Below are positions 1 to 4,858 of a stretch of 5,608 nucleotides of DNA, piece by piece. The stretch spans positions 1 to 5,608 of the forward strand of contig JAATVS010000441.1 of assembly GCA_014523695.1 (NCBI GenBank), in the 5' to 3' direction. Numbering within the stretch: the stretch's first letter is position 1; each line of letters starts with the position of its first letter. Below the pieces are notes generated by a model. That model had not been told where the DNA came from. It saw nothing but the letters and a program-made list of their open reading frames with translations, and ran no database searches. The DNA comes from Nitrososphaerales archaeon TH5895 (lineage in GTDB: Archaea; Thermoproteota; Nitrososphaeria; Nitrososphaerales; Nitrososphaeraceae). Position numbers and translations under genes: made by a program.

Positions 1-830
1 ATTCCGATGAAAGCCTGCTGTACTTTTTTCTTAGCCATCAGCCCATCATTATCAATTACTACTACACCAAGTTTGGTCTTCAAGATTGAGTCATAGTCTC
101 TATTTACATTTCTACAATGTGTTTTCAAAATGTCGAGCTTTCTCCTTACTGTTTCTGCTGATCCAAAGAGATTGCATGCATCAGCATATTTTGCTACTAT
201 TTTCAAAGTTCTTTTCTCGCCGCTCCCCCCTACAAGAATTGGTGGAGTTGGTTTCTGAATTGGTTTGGGATTGCAATAAGCATTATGTATTTGGTAGTAC
301 TTGCCTTTGAATGAGGCAGAAGGTTCCTCTGTCCACATCTTTCGTATTATTTGCAATGCCTCTTCTAAGCGAAGCAGTCGTTCTTTGTTAGACGGAAATG
401 AAATAGGAGAGGTTTCATTATTACTACCGCTATTATTTGTGCTATCCCCAATACCATATGCTAATGATTCTTCTTCATTCCAAGAGGCACCTATCCCCAA
501 AAAAAGCCTCCCCTTACTCAAAACATCAAGTGTAGCAGCAATTTTAGCTAAAATGGAAGGATAGCGGTATATGACGCCTGTTACCAGTGTACCCAGTTTT
601 ATCCTCGTAGTAATGCCTGCAAGTACAGATATTGTTGTCCAACCCTCAAGCATTGGTTCCTCTGGTTTCCCCACAACTGAAATCTGATGAAAGTGATCCA
701 TTACCCAAAAAGAATCAAAGCCCTTGTTCTCAGCTTTTGCTACTAGAGTACTTAGAGTATCGATAATCCGAGAAGTATTCTGATCGCTATAGTCATAGCT
801 AAAATTGGGGTGTTGTAGGCCAAACTTCAT
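1..830 (-). CDS. LLM-class (luciferase-like) F420/flavin-dependent oxidoreductase, C-terminus cut by window edge
   Basis: The minus frame is open from an ATG at 830-828 to the edge: 276 codons plus two bases. The protein starts M-K-F-G-L-Q-H-P, the usual opening of archaeal/actinobacterial F420-type luciferase-like monooxygenase-fold enzymes. Visible family blocks are G-F-D-S-F-W-V-M-D-H-F (residues 37-47), L-G-T-L-V-T-G-V (79-86, a barrel strand), the R-Y-P-S-I-L-A-K segment (89-96), G-R-L-F-L-G-I-G-A-S-W-N-E-E (107-120), the K-P-x-Q-K-P-x-P-P-I-L-V-G-G-S-G-E-K block (189-206) and K-Y-A-D-A-C-N (214-220). The fold is a TIM barrel and the enzyme would be a cytosolic hydride-transfer oxidoreductase; its substrate cannot be read from sequence. 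Residues 129-143 are an Asn/Ser-rich insert that looks like a surface loop. About 50-60 C-terminal residues should lie outside the window. No partner gene is adjacent. Family is confident; the cofactor (F420 rather than FMN) is an inference from the family. Confidence 0.93.
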   Translation of the reverse strand, partial: MKFGLQHPNFSYDYSDQNTSRIIDTLSTLVAKAENKGFDSFWVMDHFHQISVVGKPEEPMLEGWTTISVLAGITTRIKLGTLVTGVIYRYPSILAKIAATLDVLSKGRLFLGIGASWNEEESLAYGIGDSTNNSGSNNETSPISFPSNKERLLRLEEALQIIRKMWTEEPSASFKGKYYQIHNAYCNPKPIQKPTPPILVGGSGEKRTLKIVAKYADACNLFGSAETVRRKLDILKTHCRNVNRDYDSILKTKLGVVVIDNDGLMAKKKVQQAFIG

Positions 831-1055
831 ATTAGATTCGATACCTAATACGTTTAACTACCTAATAGATGTGACTACGTAGAACAAAGAGACTCTATAT
901 TTGTGCCGTAAGTTTATCTGTATTTGTGCTTTAATCTCCAGTCGTTTGTAGGTTCAAATGTTCCAAGTATTTTCTGGACACCTTCCACTAACTAATGTGA
1001 TATCAATTCAAATTAAGTAGCGAAGATCCATATCCTCAATAGAGGCATAGTAGAA
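831..1055. other. Intergenic region upstream of the LLM gene
   Basis: No reading frame here looks coding. It holds the TACCTAATA pair next to the LLM start and a second 9-bp direct repeat, TATTTGTGC, at 898-906 and 921-929. No convincing RNA gene is present, and the promoter of the minus-strand LLM gene must lie at its left end. Confidence 0.5.
842..867. repeat. Two 9-bp direct repeats in front of the LLM gene
   Basis: TACCTAATA occurs at 842-850 and again at 859-867, a 17-bp period, 12 and 29 bp upstream of the LLM start at 830. This is where an archaeal core promoter or repressor site would sit, so a regulatory role is possible. Two short A/T-rich copies could also be chance. Confidence 0.25.
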
Positions 1056-1223
1056 ATGTCGATAGTTAAGCAAAAGGCTTGGTTACCTTTCGAAAATGAA
1101 CCCACATCGACCTTAACTTGTGAGCTGTTACAATCATTTATCAAAGCGATCGATCTCTTCCCACAGCTGTTAGAGTTGATCTACTTACTAGATGAGTCTA
1201 GAATTCAGAAGGGCCGTCTATGA
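1056..1223 (+). CDS. Possible small hypothetical protein (55 aa)
   Basis: ATG at 1056-1058 opens a 55-codon frame ending at TGA 1221-1223. A weak purine-rich AGAGG lies about 10 nt before the start. The product is not recognised. Its C-terminal half reads as amphipathic helix (E-L-L-Q-S-F-I-K-A-I-D-L-F-P-Q-L-L-E-L-I, about residues 23-42). First codon positions show little enrichment for G, which argues against coding. A second frame from ATG 1192 overlaps its end and continues with similar helical character for about 40 codons before running opposite the NTF2-like gene, so this may be a frameshifted remnant instead. Chance is a real possibility. Confidence 0.25.
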   Translation: MSIVKQKAWLPFENEPTSTLTCELLQSFIKAIDLFPQLLELIYLLDESRIQKGRL

Positions 1224-1298
1224 TATACGTCAGACACTCATCTTGGAACTGGTTTCGTTTGGGTGGTCACTAACAAGTCTTGTTAAAGAGTTTCTCCG

Positions 1299-1655
1299 TT
1301 ATTTTCTAATTGCATGGGATAATTCCCTATCTACGAATTCCTGGAACGCAGGATCAAACCATTTCTCTAATTCTATGTTTTTCCAGATTTCATTTATTTT
1401 ACCGCGTTCAAAAACGGTTTTGATCCACCGTAACCATCCAGCAGCACCACGAACTCGCAGGATTTTAAAAGTAACTTTAGCGGGATAATGCGCCCTGAGT
1501 TCGTATATGTTGTGCTTCCCCCGGATCCGTTCGCCAGACTGTGGAAATTCAACTACAACATCATCATGATAAAATTCATGCACTCTCTCTAAATTATGAG
1601 CCACTGTGGCTTCCCAATAACGATCCAAGATGGCACGTATTTTCTGGTTATTCAA
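1299..1655 (-). CDS. NTF2/SnoaL-like family protein, with an abnormal C-terminal third
   Basis: The minus ORF is open from ATG 1799, but I place the start at TTG 1655-1653 (118 aa). The first 48 codons of the longer form show no coding bias and no family match, family members are about 120-130 residues, and a TATA-like TAATAATCTA lies about 30 nt upstream. With this start, I-R-A-I-L-D-R-Y-W-E-A-T (residues 6-17), D-D-V-V-V-E-F-P-Q-S-G-E-R-I-R-G (31-46) and H-N-I-Y-E-L-R-A-H-Y-P (48-58) match the SnoaL-like/nuclear transport factor 2 cone fold, a small ligand-binding or enzymatic fold whose substrate cannot be predicted. After R-V-R-G (67-70) the usual pair of long strands is missing and the frame reads A-A-G-W-L-R-W-I-K-T-V before F-E-R-G-K-I-N-E-I-W (82-91), which resembles the family's last strand. 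This suggests a deletion or a pair of compensating frameshifts, so function is uncertain. Confidence 0.72.
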   Translation of the reverse strand: MNNQKIRAILDRYWEATVAHNLERVHEFYHDDVVVEFPQSGERIRGKHNIYELRAHYPAKVTFKILRVRGAAGWLRWIKTVFERGKINEIWKNIELEKWFDPAFQEFVDRELSHAIRK

Positions 1656-1680
1656 TATCCACTTTGATTTATCAGTAGCA

Positions 1681-1690
1681 TAGATTATTA
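1681..1690 (-). promoter_or_regulatory. TATA-like box for the NTF2-like gene
   Basis: On the minus strand this reads TAATAATCTA, centred about 31 nt before the TTG start at 1655. This is the spacing expected for a leaderless archaeal transcript and is part of the reason for preferring that start over ATG 1799. Confidence 0.35.
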
Positions 1691-1840
1691 GTCTTCTCTT
1701 CGGCTTCAAATGTAAACTAATTACTTCATTAAGGACTGCGGTAGAGAAAGGCGAAGGAACCTTGAGCAAAGAACTGACTTCATGGCTGCTTAGATGCATT
1801 TCGTCTATCGTTAATGTTTTGGCATCGATAAAAGAAAGCC

Positions 1841-1848
1841 TAAATATT
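1841..1848 (+). promoter_or_regulatory. Archaeal TATA box with BRE-like purines, for the 92-aa gene
   Basis: TAAATATT begins 31 nt before the ATG at 1872 and is preceded by a purine-rich AAAGAAAG (1831-1838), resembling a TFB recognition element. The spacing predicts transcription starting at or within a few nucleotides of the start codon, so the mRNA would be leaderless or nearly so. Confidence 0.5.
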
Positions 1849-1871
1849 CTAGCGGTGAAATTAGTTTAGTT

Positions 1872-2150
1872 ATGTCGTCCCCAGGTAGTTATGTAGACCC
1901 CGAAGAGAGGGAAAGAAGGCTAAGCGAACTTGCTAATAGGTTTGTTGATAAAGAGCAAGTTGAACCCGATAACGTCAATCAAACAAAGCGTGAGTATGCA
2001 AATATCAAGCAGGATCTGACTCAGGAGTTTTTGAAATTCATAAAGATTAGTGAAGAATGTGAGATGGATCGTGCCATATTAGAGGCGGTTGTTTACAAAG
2101 ACATTGCTGAAGAAATACATACGGCTTTGAAAAAGTTTGATAATGTGTGA
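1872..2150 (+). CDS. Hypothetical charged helical protein (92 aa)
   Basis: The frame runs from ATG 1872 to a TGA stop, with a TATA-like box about 30 nt upstream. I do not recognise the family. It is soluble, strongly charged and almost entirely helix-prone after a short N-terminal Ser/Gly/Pro segment: P-E-E-R-E-R-R-L-S-E-L-A-N-R-F (about 10-24), a long helix around Y-A-N-I-K-Q-D-L-T-Q-E-F-L-K-F-I-K (42-58), and a final K-D-I-A-E-E-I-H-T-A-L-K-K-F (76-89). There is no signal peptide or membrane segment and only one Cys (63). First codon positions are rich in G and A, supporting real coding. It is divergent from the NTF2-like gene and no co-transcribed partner is seen. A small regulatory or adaptor protein is conceivable but not shown. 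Confidence 0.72.
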   Translation: MSSPGSYVDPEERERRLSELANRFVDKEQVEPDNVNQTKREYANIKQDLTQEFLKFIKISEECEMDRAILEAVVYKDIAEEIHTALKKFDNV

Positions 2151-2484
2151 TAAAATAATGGTAAAGGACTACAGGAAGTTTTAGAAAAAGGTAATAAAAT
2201 GAAATGGGGTGAGAGAAACACAACAATGTTACACACTTTTATGACCTTGCAGTATTGGGTGAGCAACTAGCAACTATAATCCTTGCAATTATGGCATTAA
2301 CTACACTATTTTTTAGGATCTTCGTCTATTAGTAAGTAATTGCAGCAGAAGCATCTGCTGTCCAAGTGCTTATGGTCACAACGGAAGTCTACGAGTCATG
2401 ATGATCTGTTCGATGCATTCAGAATGTCTATACGTTTTTGGAACTAAAAAAAAGAAGCGTGAAGTTTGTTCGTCTTATATTATG
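2151..2484 (+). pseudogene. Gene-free stretch with a broken membrane-protein-like frame
   Basis: No intact gene is visible. One plus frame is open from 2213 to TAG 2330-2332 and ends in a clear membrane helix (L-A-T-I-I-L-A-I-M-A-L-T-T-L-F-F). It has no start codon apart from TTG 2255 and an internal ATG. The same frame meets TAG-TAA (2330-2335), resumes with V-I-A-A-E-A-S-A-V-Q-V-L-M-V-T-T-E, meets TGA-TGA (2399-2404), and then stays open past 2438. An ATG at 2200 in a neighbouring frame (M-K-W-G) could be the original start before a one-base shift. This pattern suggests a decayed small membrane-protein gene, but no family is recognised, and chance hydrophobic codons cannot be excluded. A T6 run at 2309-2314 could terminate transcripts from the 92-aa gene. 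Confidence 0.3.
2343..2360. repeat. Short perfect inverted repeat
   Basis: CAGCAGA and TCTGCTG (7 bp each) are separated by the 4-nt loop AGCA. There is no T-run after it and no gene end nearby, so a terminator is not supported. It lies within the decayed membrane-protein-like stretch. Confidence 0.3.
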
Positions 2485-2652
2485 CTATTGTACAGCGGAC
2501 GATTGGCATGCCTGTGCTACACCTGGGCCGCACACGGTGGTGTTGATTTCTGAACCTCCACTTTCACTACCAAAGGATCTAGCCGCTATACCGCCAACTT
2601 CTCTTACCCTTGCATCAACCTCGTCTGTTACGGCAACTGTACCGACTGCCAC
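2485..2652 (-). CDS. Possible small Gly/Ser/Val-rich peptide (55 aa) in a GC-rich patch
   Basis: Read from GTG 2652-2650 to TAG 2487-2485. The frame also extends upstream to 2721, but that part is antisense to the broken LLM gene. The family is not recognised. Codons are strikingly coding-like: G at most first positions through A-V-G-T-V-A-V-T-D-E-V-D-A, with an AGA/AGG arginine bias. The opposite-strand frame is poor in G at first positions. GC is 52% over 2521-2640, clearly higher than its surroundings. The product has a charged segment (T-D-E-V-D-A-R-V-R-E-V-G-G), a second Gly-Gly (S-E-S-G-G), and a C-terminal tail with two Cys (T-T-V-C-G-P-G-V-A-Q-A-C). A TATA-like TGTAAATATC lies at 2694-2685 and AGAGA just before the GTG. 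It could be a genuine small secreted or modified peptide, or the 3' end of a transferred gene whose front was lost at about 2655. Confidence 0.33.
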   Translation of the reverse strand: MAVGTVAVTDEVDARVREVGGIAARSFGSESGGSEINTTVCGPGVAQACQSSAVQ

Positions 2653-2660
2653 GATGTCTC

Positions 2661-3014
2661 TTAAAAGTAGTTGCAAAACATGCAGATATTTACAACCATC
2701 CGTTTGTCTCAAGAGGTTCAAAGAAGATTCAATATACTAATAGATCACTGTTTCTCAGTTGGTCGGGAGTACAATGATATAAAGCGTTCTGTTATTTTCC
2801 GTTGTCTCATCAAAGAGAGTGAGGATCAGATAAATGATCTAGTATCAAAGGAAAAGATGAACATGAAAGCGTAGGATCTTTTATCCAGCGAATCAACGCA
2901 GTTATTGGAACTCCGGAAATTATCAAGAATAAAATACACGAGTATATTGAAATTGGTGTAGAAAAATTTATTATCCATTTTGTTTCCCTTGACAGTCAAT
3001 CTTTGAGGCTTTTT
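2661..3014 (+). pseudogene. Frameshifted C-terminal remnant of a second LLM-class oxidoreductase
   Basis: Three plus-strand frames together match the C-terminal part of the LLM family and can be aligned with the intact LLM gene at 1-830. Frame one (2661-2711) gives L-K-V-V-A-K-H-A-D-I-Y-N, matching L-K-I-V-A-K-Y-A-D-A-C-N. Frame two (about 2707-2850) gives S-Q-E-V-Q-R-R-F-N-I-L-I-D-H-C and G-R-E-Y-N-D-I, matching S-A-E-T-V-R-R-K-L-D-I-L-K-T-H-C and N-R-D-Y-D-S-I. Frame three (about 2859-3014) gives R-I-N-A-V-I-G-T-P-E-I-I-K-N-K-I and Y-I-E-I-G-V-E-K-F-I-I-H-F, the classic LLM C-terminal block, and S-L-R-L-F. At least two frameshifts separate the pieces, and the N-terminal two thirds is absent. 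The third frame runs on to TAA 3165-3167 without further family match. A non-functional relic is the simplest reading. Confidence 0.72.
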
Positions 3015-3016
3015 TT
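3010..3016 (+). terminator. Oligo-T run at the end of the LLM relic
   Basis: Seven consecutive T residues sit right where LLM homology ends. Oligo-T on the coding strand is the usual archaeal termination signal, so this may be the old terminator of the relic. It is also a plausible slippage site. Confidence 0.25.
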
Positions 3017-3139
3017 CTTCGGGTGTGATGACAAAAAATTACTAAAGCGCCCCTCTTTCTATCCCAGTGGACAAGCTCAAGATATAGACGAACAAATCTC
3101 CGGGGAATGGATATGGAAGAGAATGTATTATAGGGTAAG

Positions 3140-3574
3140 CTATACGATAGACCCTGACCTTTCATAACCGTTGGTTAGTTCCTTGAGTAAAATCTCCTTG
3201 ATCTCTATGTCGTCGAGTAATATATCAATGACTTTAGATTTATCTGTTCCCATCGCCTTTGCAGAATTCATGACGTCAATTGCTTGTAATTTCCAGTGCT
3301 CCTGTGCAGCTTTATCTAACATCTTTACGAGAGTGAAGATGATCTTCCCGAAGGACGTGACATTGTATTTTCCCTTCAATTTGAATATTAAGCCGGCACT
3401 TCTTAAATCATTGATCTTATCATAATACTGAGGCTTTGATAGGGAGAAATCTGTCATTGAAAACTGTGTACCATTATTACTATTATTACTATTTGCAATA
3501 GAGGTAAAGAGACGGACAGAACTTTCGTTGGAGAGAGCTTTATATACGTTAATAATTGAGGACTCTTTTTTCAT
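3140..3574 (-). CDS. Winged-helix transcriptional regulator (144 aa)
   Basis: A complete one-domain DNA-binding protein of the archaeal ArsR-like/winged-helix type. The N-terminal helix V-Y-K-A-L-S-N-E-S-S-V-R-L-F (about 10-23) is typical of these proteins. It is followed by an Asn/Ser-rich loop (N-S-N-N-S-N-N-G, 28-35), the recognition-helix region L-S-K-P-Q-Y-Y-D-K-I-N-D-L-R-S-A-G-L-I (45-63) and the wing K-G-K-Y-N-V-T-S-F-G-K (67-77). The C-terminal half, with H-W-K-L-Q-A-I-D (93-100) and I-D-I-L-L-D-D-I-E-I-K (116-126), is probably helical and used for dimerisation. There is no metal-binding Cys pair, so it is not a classical arsenic or metal sensor; its ligand is unknown. Start ATG 3574-3572 is preceded on the minus strand by AGG and a TATA-like box about 30 nt upstream. 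It is convergent with the LLM relic and related to the two other regulators in the window. Confidence 0.88.
   Translation of the reverse strand: MKKESSIINVYKALSNESSVRLFTSIANSNNSNNGTQFSMTDFSLSKPQYYDKINDLRSAGLIFKLKGKYNVTSFGKIIFTLVKMLDKAAQEHWKLQAIDVMNSAKAMGTDKSKVIDILLDDIEIKEILLKELTNGYERSGSIV
3473..3493 (-). repeat. In-frame 9-nt tandem repeat encoding an Asn/Ser loop
   Basis: On the plus strand ATTATTACT occurs twice back to back (3473-3481, 3482-3490), followed by a partial third ATT. Read on the minus strand it encodes N-S-N-N-S-N-N within the winged-helix protein. Because the unit is 9 nt, slippage would change the loop length without breaking the frame. Confidence 0.6.
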
Positions 3575-3601
3575 CCTGTATATGGATCTAGACCGGAAGT
3601 G

Positions 3602-3609
3602 TTAATTAA
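3602..3609 (-). promoter_or_regulatory. TATA-like box of the 144-aa winged-helix gene
   Basis: TTAATTAA lies 28-35 nt upstream of ATG 3574 on the minus strand, predicting a leaderless or nearly leaderless mRNA. Between box and start lies an imperfect palindrome, GGATCTAGACC (3584-3594, plus strand), overlapping the expected initiation zone. It could be an autoregulatory site, which is speculation. Confidence 0.45.
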
Positions 3610-3752
3610 TGATGTCGAGAAACTTTTAGCTCTATTTTCATTGTAGTGTATCTATAGATTTTAGTCTGCAAAACGTGCTAATAACTTATTATGTTCCCCT
3701 TCAGCGGACAGATTATCCTCGGCCTGATTAACATAAATTCGCTGGTATCAGT

Positions 3753-3763
3753 AAATATATATT
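3753..3763 (+). promoter_or_regulatory. TATA-like box upstream of the secreted-protein gene
   Basis: AAATATATATT lies about 65-75 nt before the TTG used as the start at 3828. Transcription would begin near 3785-3790 and leave a leader of roughly 40 nt, longer than for the other genes here. This may mean the true start lay upstream and has been lost. The rest of 3610-3827 shows no coding frame or RNA gene. Confidence 0.35.
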
Positions 3764-3827
3764 GAATATTAAACGATTTCTTTAGCATTGAGTTGGTTGT
3801 GACATTTTAAGCAATGTTAGAAGATGT

Positions 3828-4432
3828 TTGGTACGCATAGGTATTCTGATAATACTCTCACCATATGCTCTGGGATACATACATCCATACAATGGTGATA
3901 ATGGGTACTTTCATTTAGATGCTAAAGCATCGAACCTGCAAAGACAGGATAAGACCGAGATAGGAAACCTAAATGTTAGAGGTGAATCATTCGGCAATAA
4001 TGGGAATAGATTCGGATCCTTTATAGAATGTTCCCATGATGAGCAAGGTTCAAAAAGGTATTTCCCTGGTGGGGTTCGCCTGAAATTCTCAGCCAACATT
4101 CTAGTCAGTCTGGCGCCACAGGTTTCTGGCAATTATCCTTGCACCCATTTGGAACAGCCAATGCGATAACCAAGAATGGAACGTTCTATAGTGGACAGGT
4201 ATTAGGAGGAAATGATGATGCCAGCAGAGGGGTCACATTCACTTTAGGAGGCATCGAAATAACTGACGAGATTTGCGGAGGCATCTCCAAGAATGTAATA
4301 ATAAAGGCGTCATGTTCTGAAGCTGCTCCTGTCTTCTATTCTGAGTTAGATGGCGATAAAGTTGGGTCTAAGACTCCCCCAGAAGGTGATGCCATTTACT
4401 ACCTTTTTGGCAATAACGTCACATGTCATTAA
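3828..4432 (+). pseudogene. Secreted-type hypothetical protein split by a frameshift
   Basis: Two overlapping plus frames look like one protein. Frame one (TTG 3828, open to TGA 4167-4169) begins with a short hydrophobic segment (I-G-I-L-I-I-L-S-P-Y-A-L-G, residues 4-16) resembling a truncated signal peptide. It continues with G-Y-F-H-L-D-A-K-A and G-N-L-N-V-R-G-E-S-F-G-N-N-G-N-R-F-G-S-F-I to K-F-S-A-N. Frame two then takes over at about 4103 with Q-S-G-A-T-G-F-W-Q-L-S-L and continues through G-T-F-Y-S-G-Q-V, G-V-T-F-T-L-G-G-I-E and G-N-N-V-T-C-H to TAA 4430-4432. The joined product would be about 200 residues of beta-strand-like sequence with four Cys (one in frame one, three in frame two), suiting an exported, disulfide-bonded protein. 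The style resembles secreted proteins of unknown function in thaumarchaea; I assign no function. The break (4099-4106) is either a real mutation or a sequencing error. Annotated separately, the second part would start at TTG 4139. Confidence 0.6.
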
Positions 4433-4435
4433 TCC

Positions 4436-4449
4436 GGCCTTCTCAGGCC
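4436..4449 (+). terminator. GC hairpin just after the secreted-protein stop
   Basis: GGCC, a 6-nt loop TTCTCA, and GGCC lie 3 nt after the TAA. The stem is only 4 bp and no T-run follows, so it is a weak terminator candidate. Its position right behind the stop is the only support. Confidence 0.25.
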
Positions 4450-4819
4450 AATATTAAGGAAGGCAGATCGACTGAAAGAATTTATGGTTTATGAAGCCAA
4501 AGATATATCAATGTATGGAAGAAAAGGGCTAAATGTGAATGGAATACTAACTACACCTTGCTTTGTTGCATAATTTACTACGCTATATTAAGCTATTCGT
4601 AATAATAATATTATTCTATAAATGTGACTGGGTGCAGAAATGACATATCCTGTAATATCCTAAAAGTTGAATCCTATAACACGAGCTGGTATTTTGACTC
4701 TATACGCTTGAAGGTGCGCCTTTTAGTACATATTCGCTACTATTGGTGCGAAAAATCATCGAAAATGAATGTATTTTCCCTATTCTATGGAAAATAGATC
4801 CTCGATTTGACAGAACAGG
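4450..4819. other. Intergenic region upstream of the 141-aa regulator
   Basis: No gene is supported. The frame of the secreted protein stays open after its stop until TAA near 4570, with ATG 4484 giving a 29-codon ORF, but it has no family or membrane features. AATAATATTATT (4604-4615) is a perfect 12-bp palindrome of A/T only. The right end holds the inverted repeat at 4772-4796, described separately. Confidence 0.45.
4772..4796. promoter_or_regulatory. Inverted repeat, candidate operator
   Basis: TATTTTCC and GGAAAATA (perfect 8-bp arms) flank a 9-nt spacer. The centre is about 75 bp before ATG 4859 and about 40 bp upstream of the likely TATA box. This symmetry suits a dimeric winged-helix protein, and the nearest candidate is the gene it precedes. 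Binding is inference only. Confidence 0.4.
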
Positions 4820-4834
4820 TTAATATAATAATAT
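4820..4834 (+). promoter_or_regulatory. TATA-like box of the 141-aa winged-helix gene
   Basis: TTAATATAATAATAT ends 24 nt before ATG 4859. With the usual 22-27 nt from box to initiation, the transcript would start at or a few bases before the ATG. Confidence 0.5.
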
Positions 4835-4858
4835 GGACACCTATTTCCGAAATGGGAA

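Noticed and set aside
86..564. Two plus-strand ORFs (86-310 and 301-564)
   Set aside because: They lie antisense to the well-conserved LLM gene and have no recognisable domain or coding bias of their own.
842..929. CRISPR-like repeats
   Set aside because: There are only two copies of each 9-bp word, the periods differ, and no repeat is of typical length.
951..959. GGTTCAAAT, resembling a tRNA T-loop
   Set aside because: The flanking bases do not form the T-arm stem, and no acceptor stem or anticodon arm can be drawn around it.
2438..2740. Plus-strand 100-aa ORF rich in Ser, Thr and Pro
   Set aside because: Its first codon positions are poor in G while the opposite strand is strongly coding-like. 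It also runs out of frame through the start of the LLM relic.
2971..3165. Minus-strand 64-aa ORF
   Set aside because: It is antisense to the end of the LLM relic, with basic, low-complexity composition and no family resemblance.
3171..3425. Plus-strand 84-aa ORF
   Set aside because: It is the antisense of the conserved winged-helix gene.
3911..4132. Minus-strand 73-aa ORF
   Set aside because: It is antisense to the secreted-type protein, whose sense frame has coherent beta-strand-like repeats and a better codon pattern.
4484..4570. 29-codon ORF downstream of the secreted-protein gene
   Set aside because: Very short, with no homology, signal or membrane feature, and easily explained by chance.
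4604..4615. AATAATATTATT perfect palindrome
   Set aside because: It is made only of A and T in AT-rich intergenic DNA, so chance is likely. It is too far from the next start to be its TATA box.
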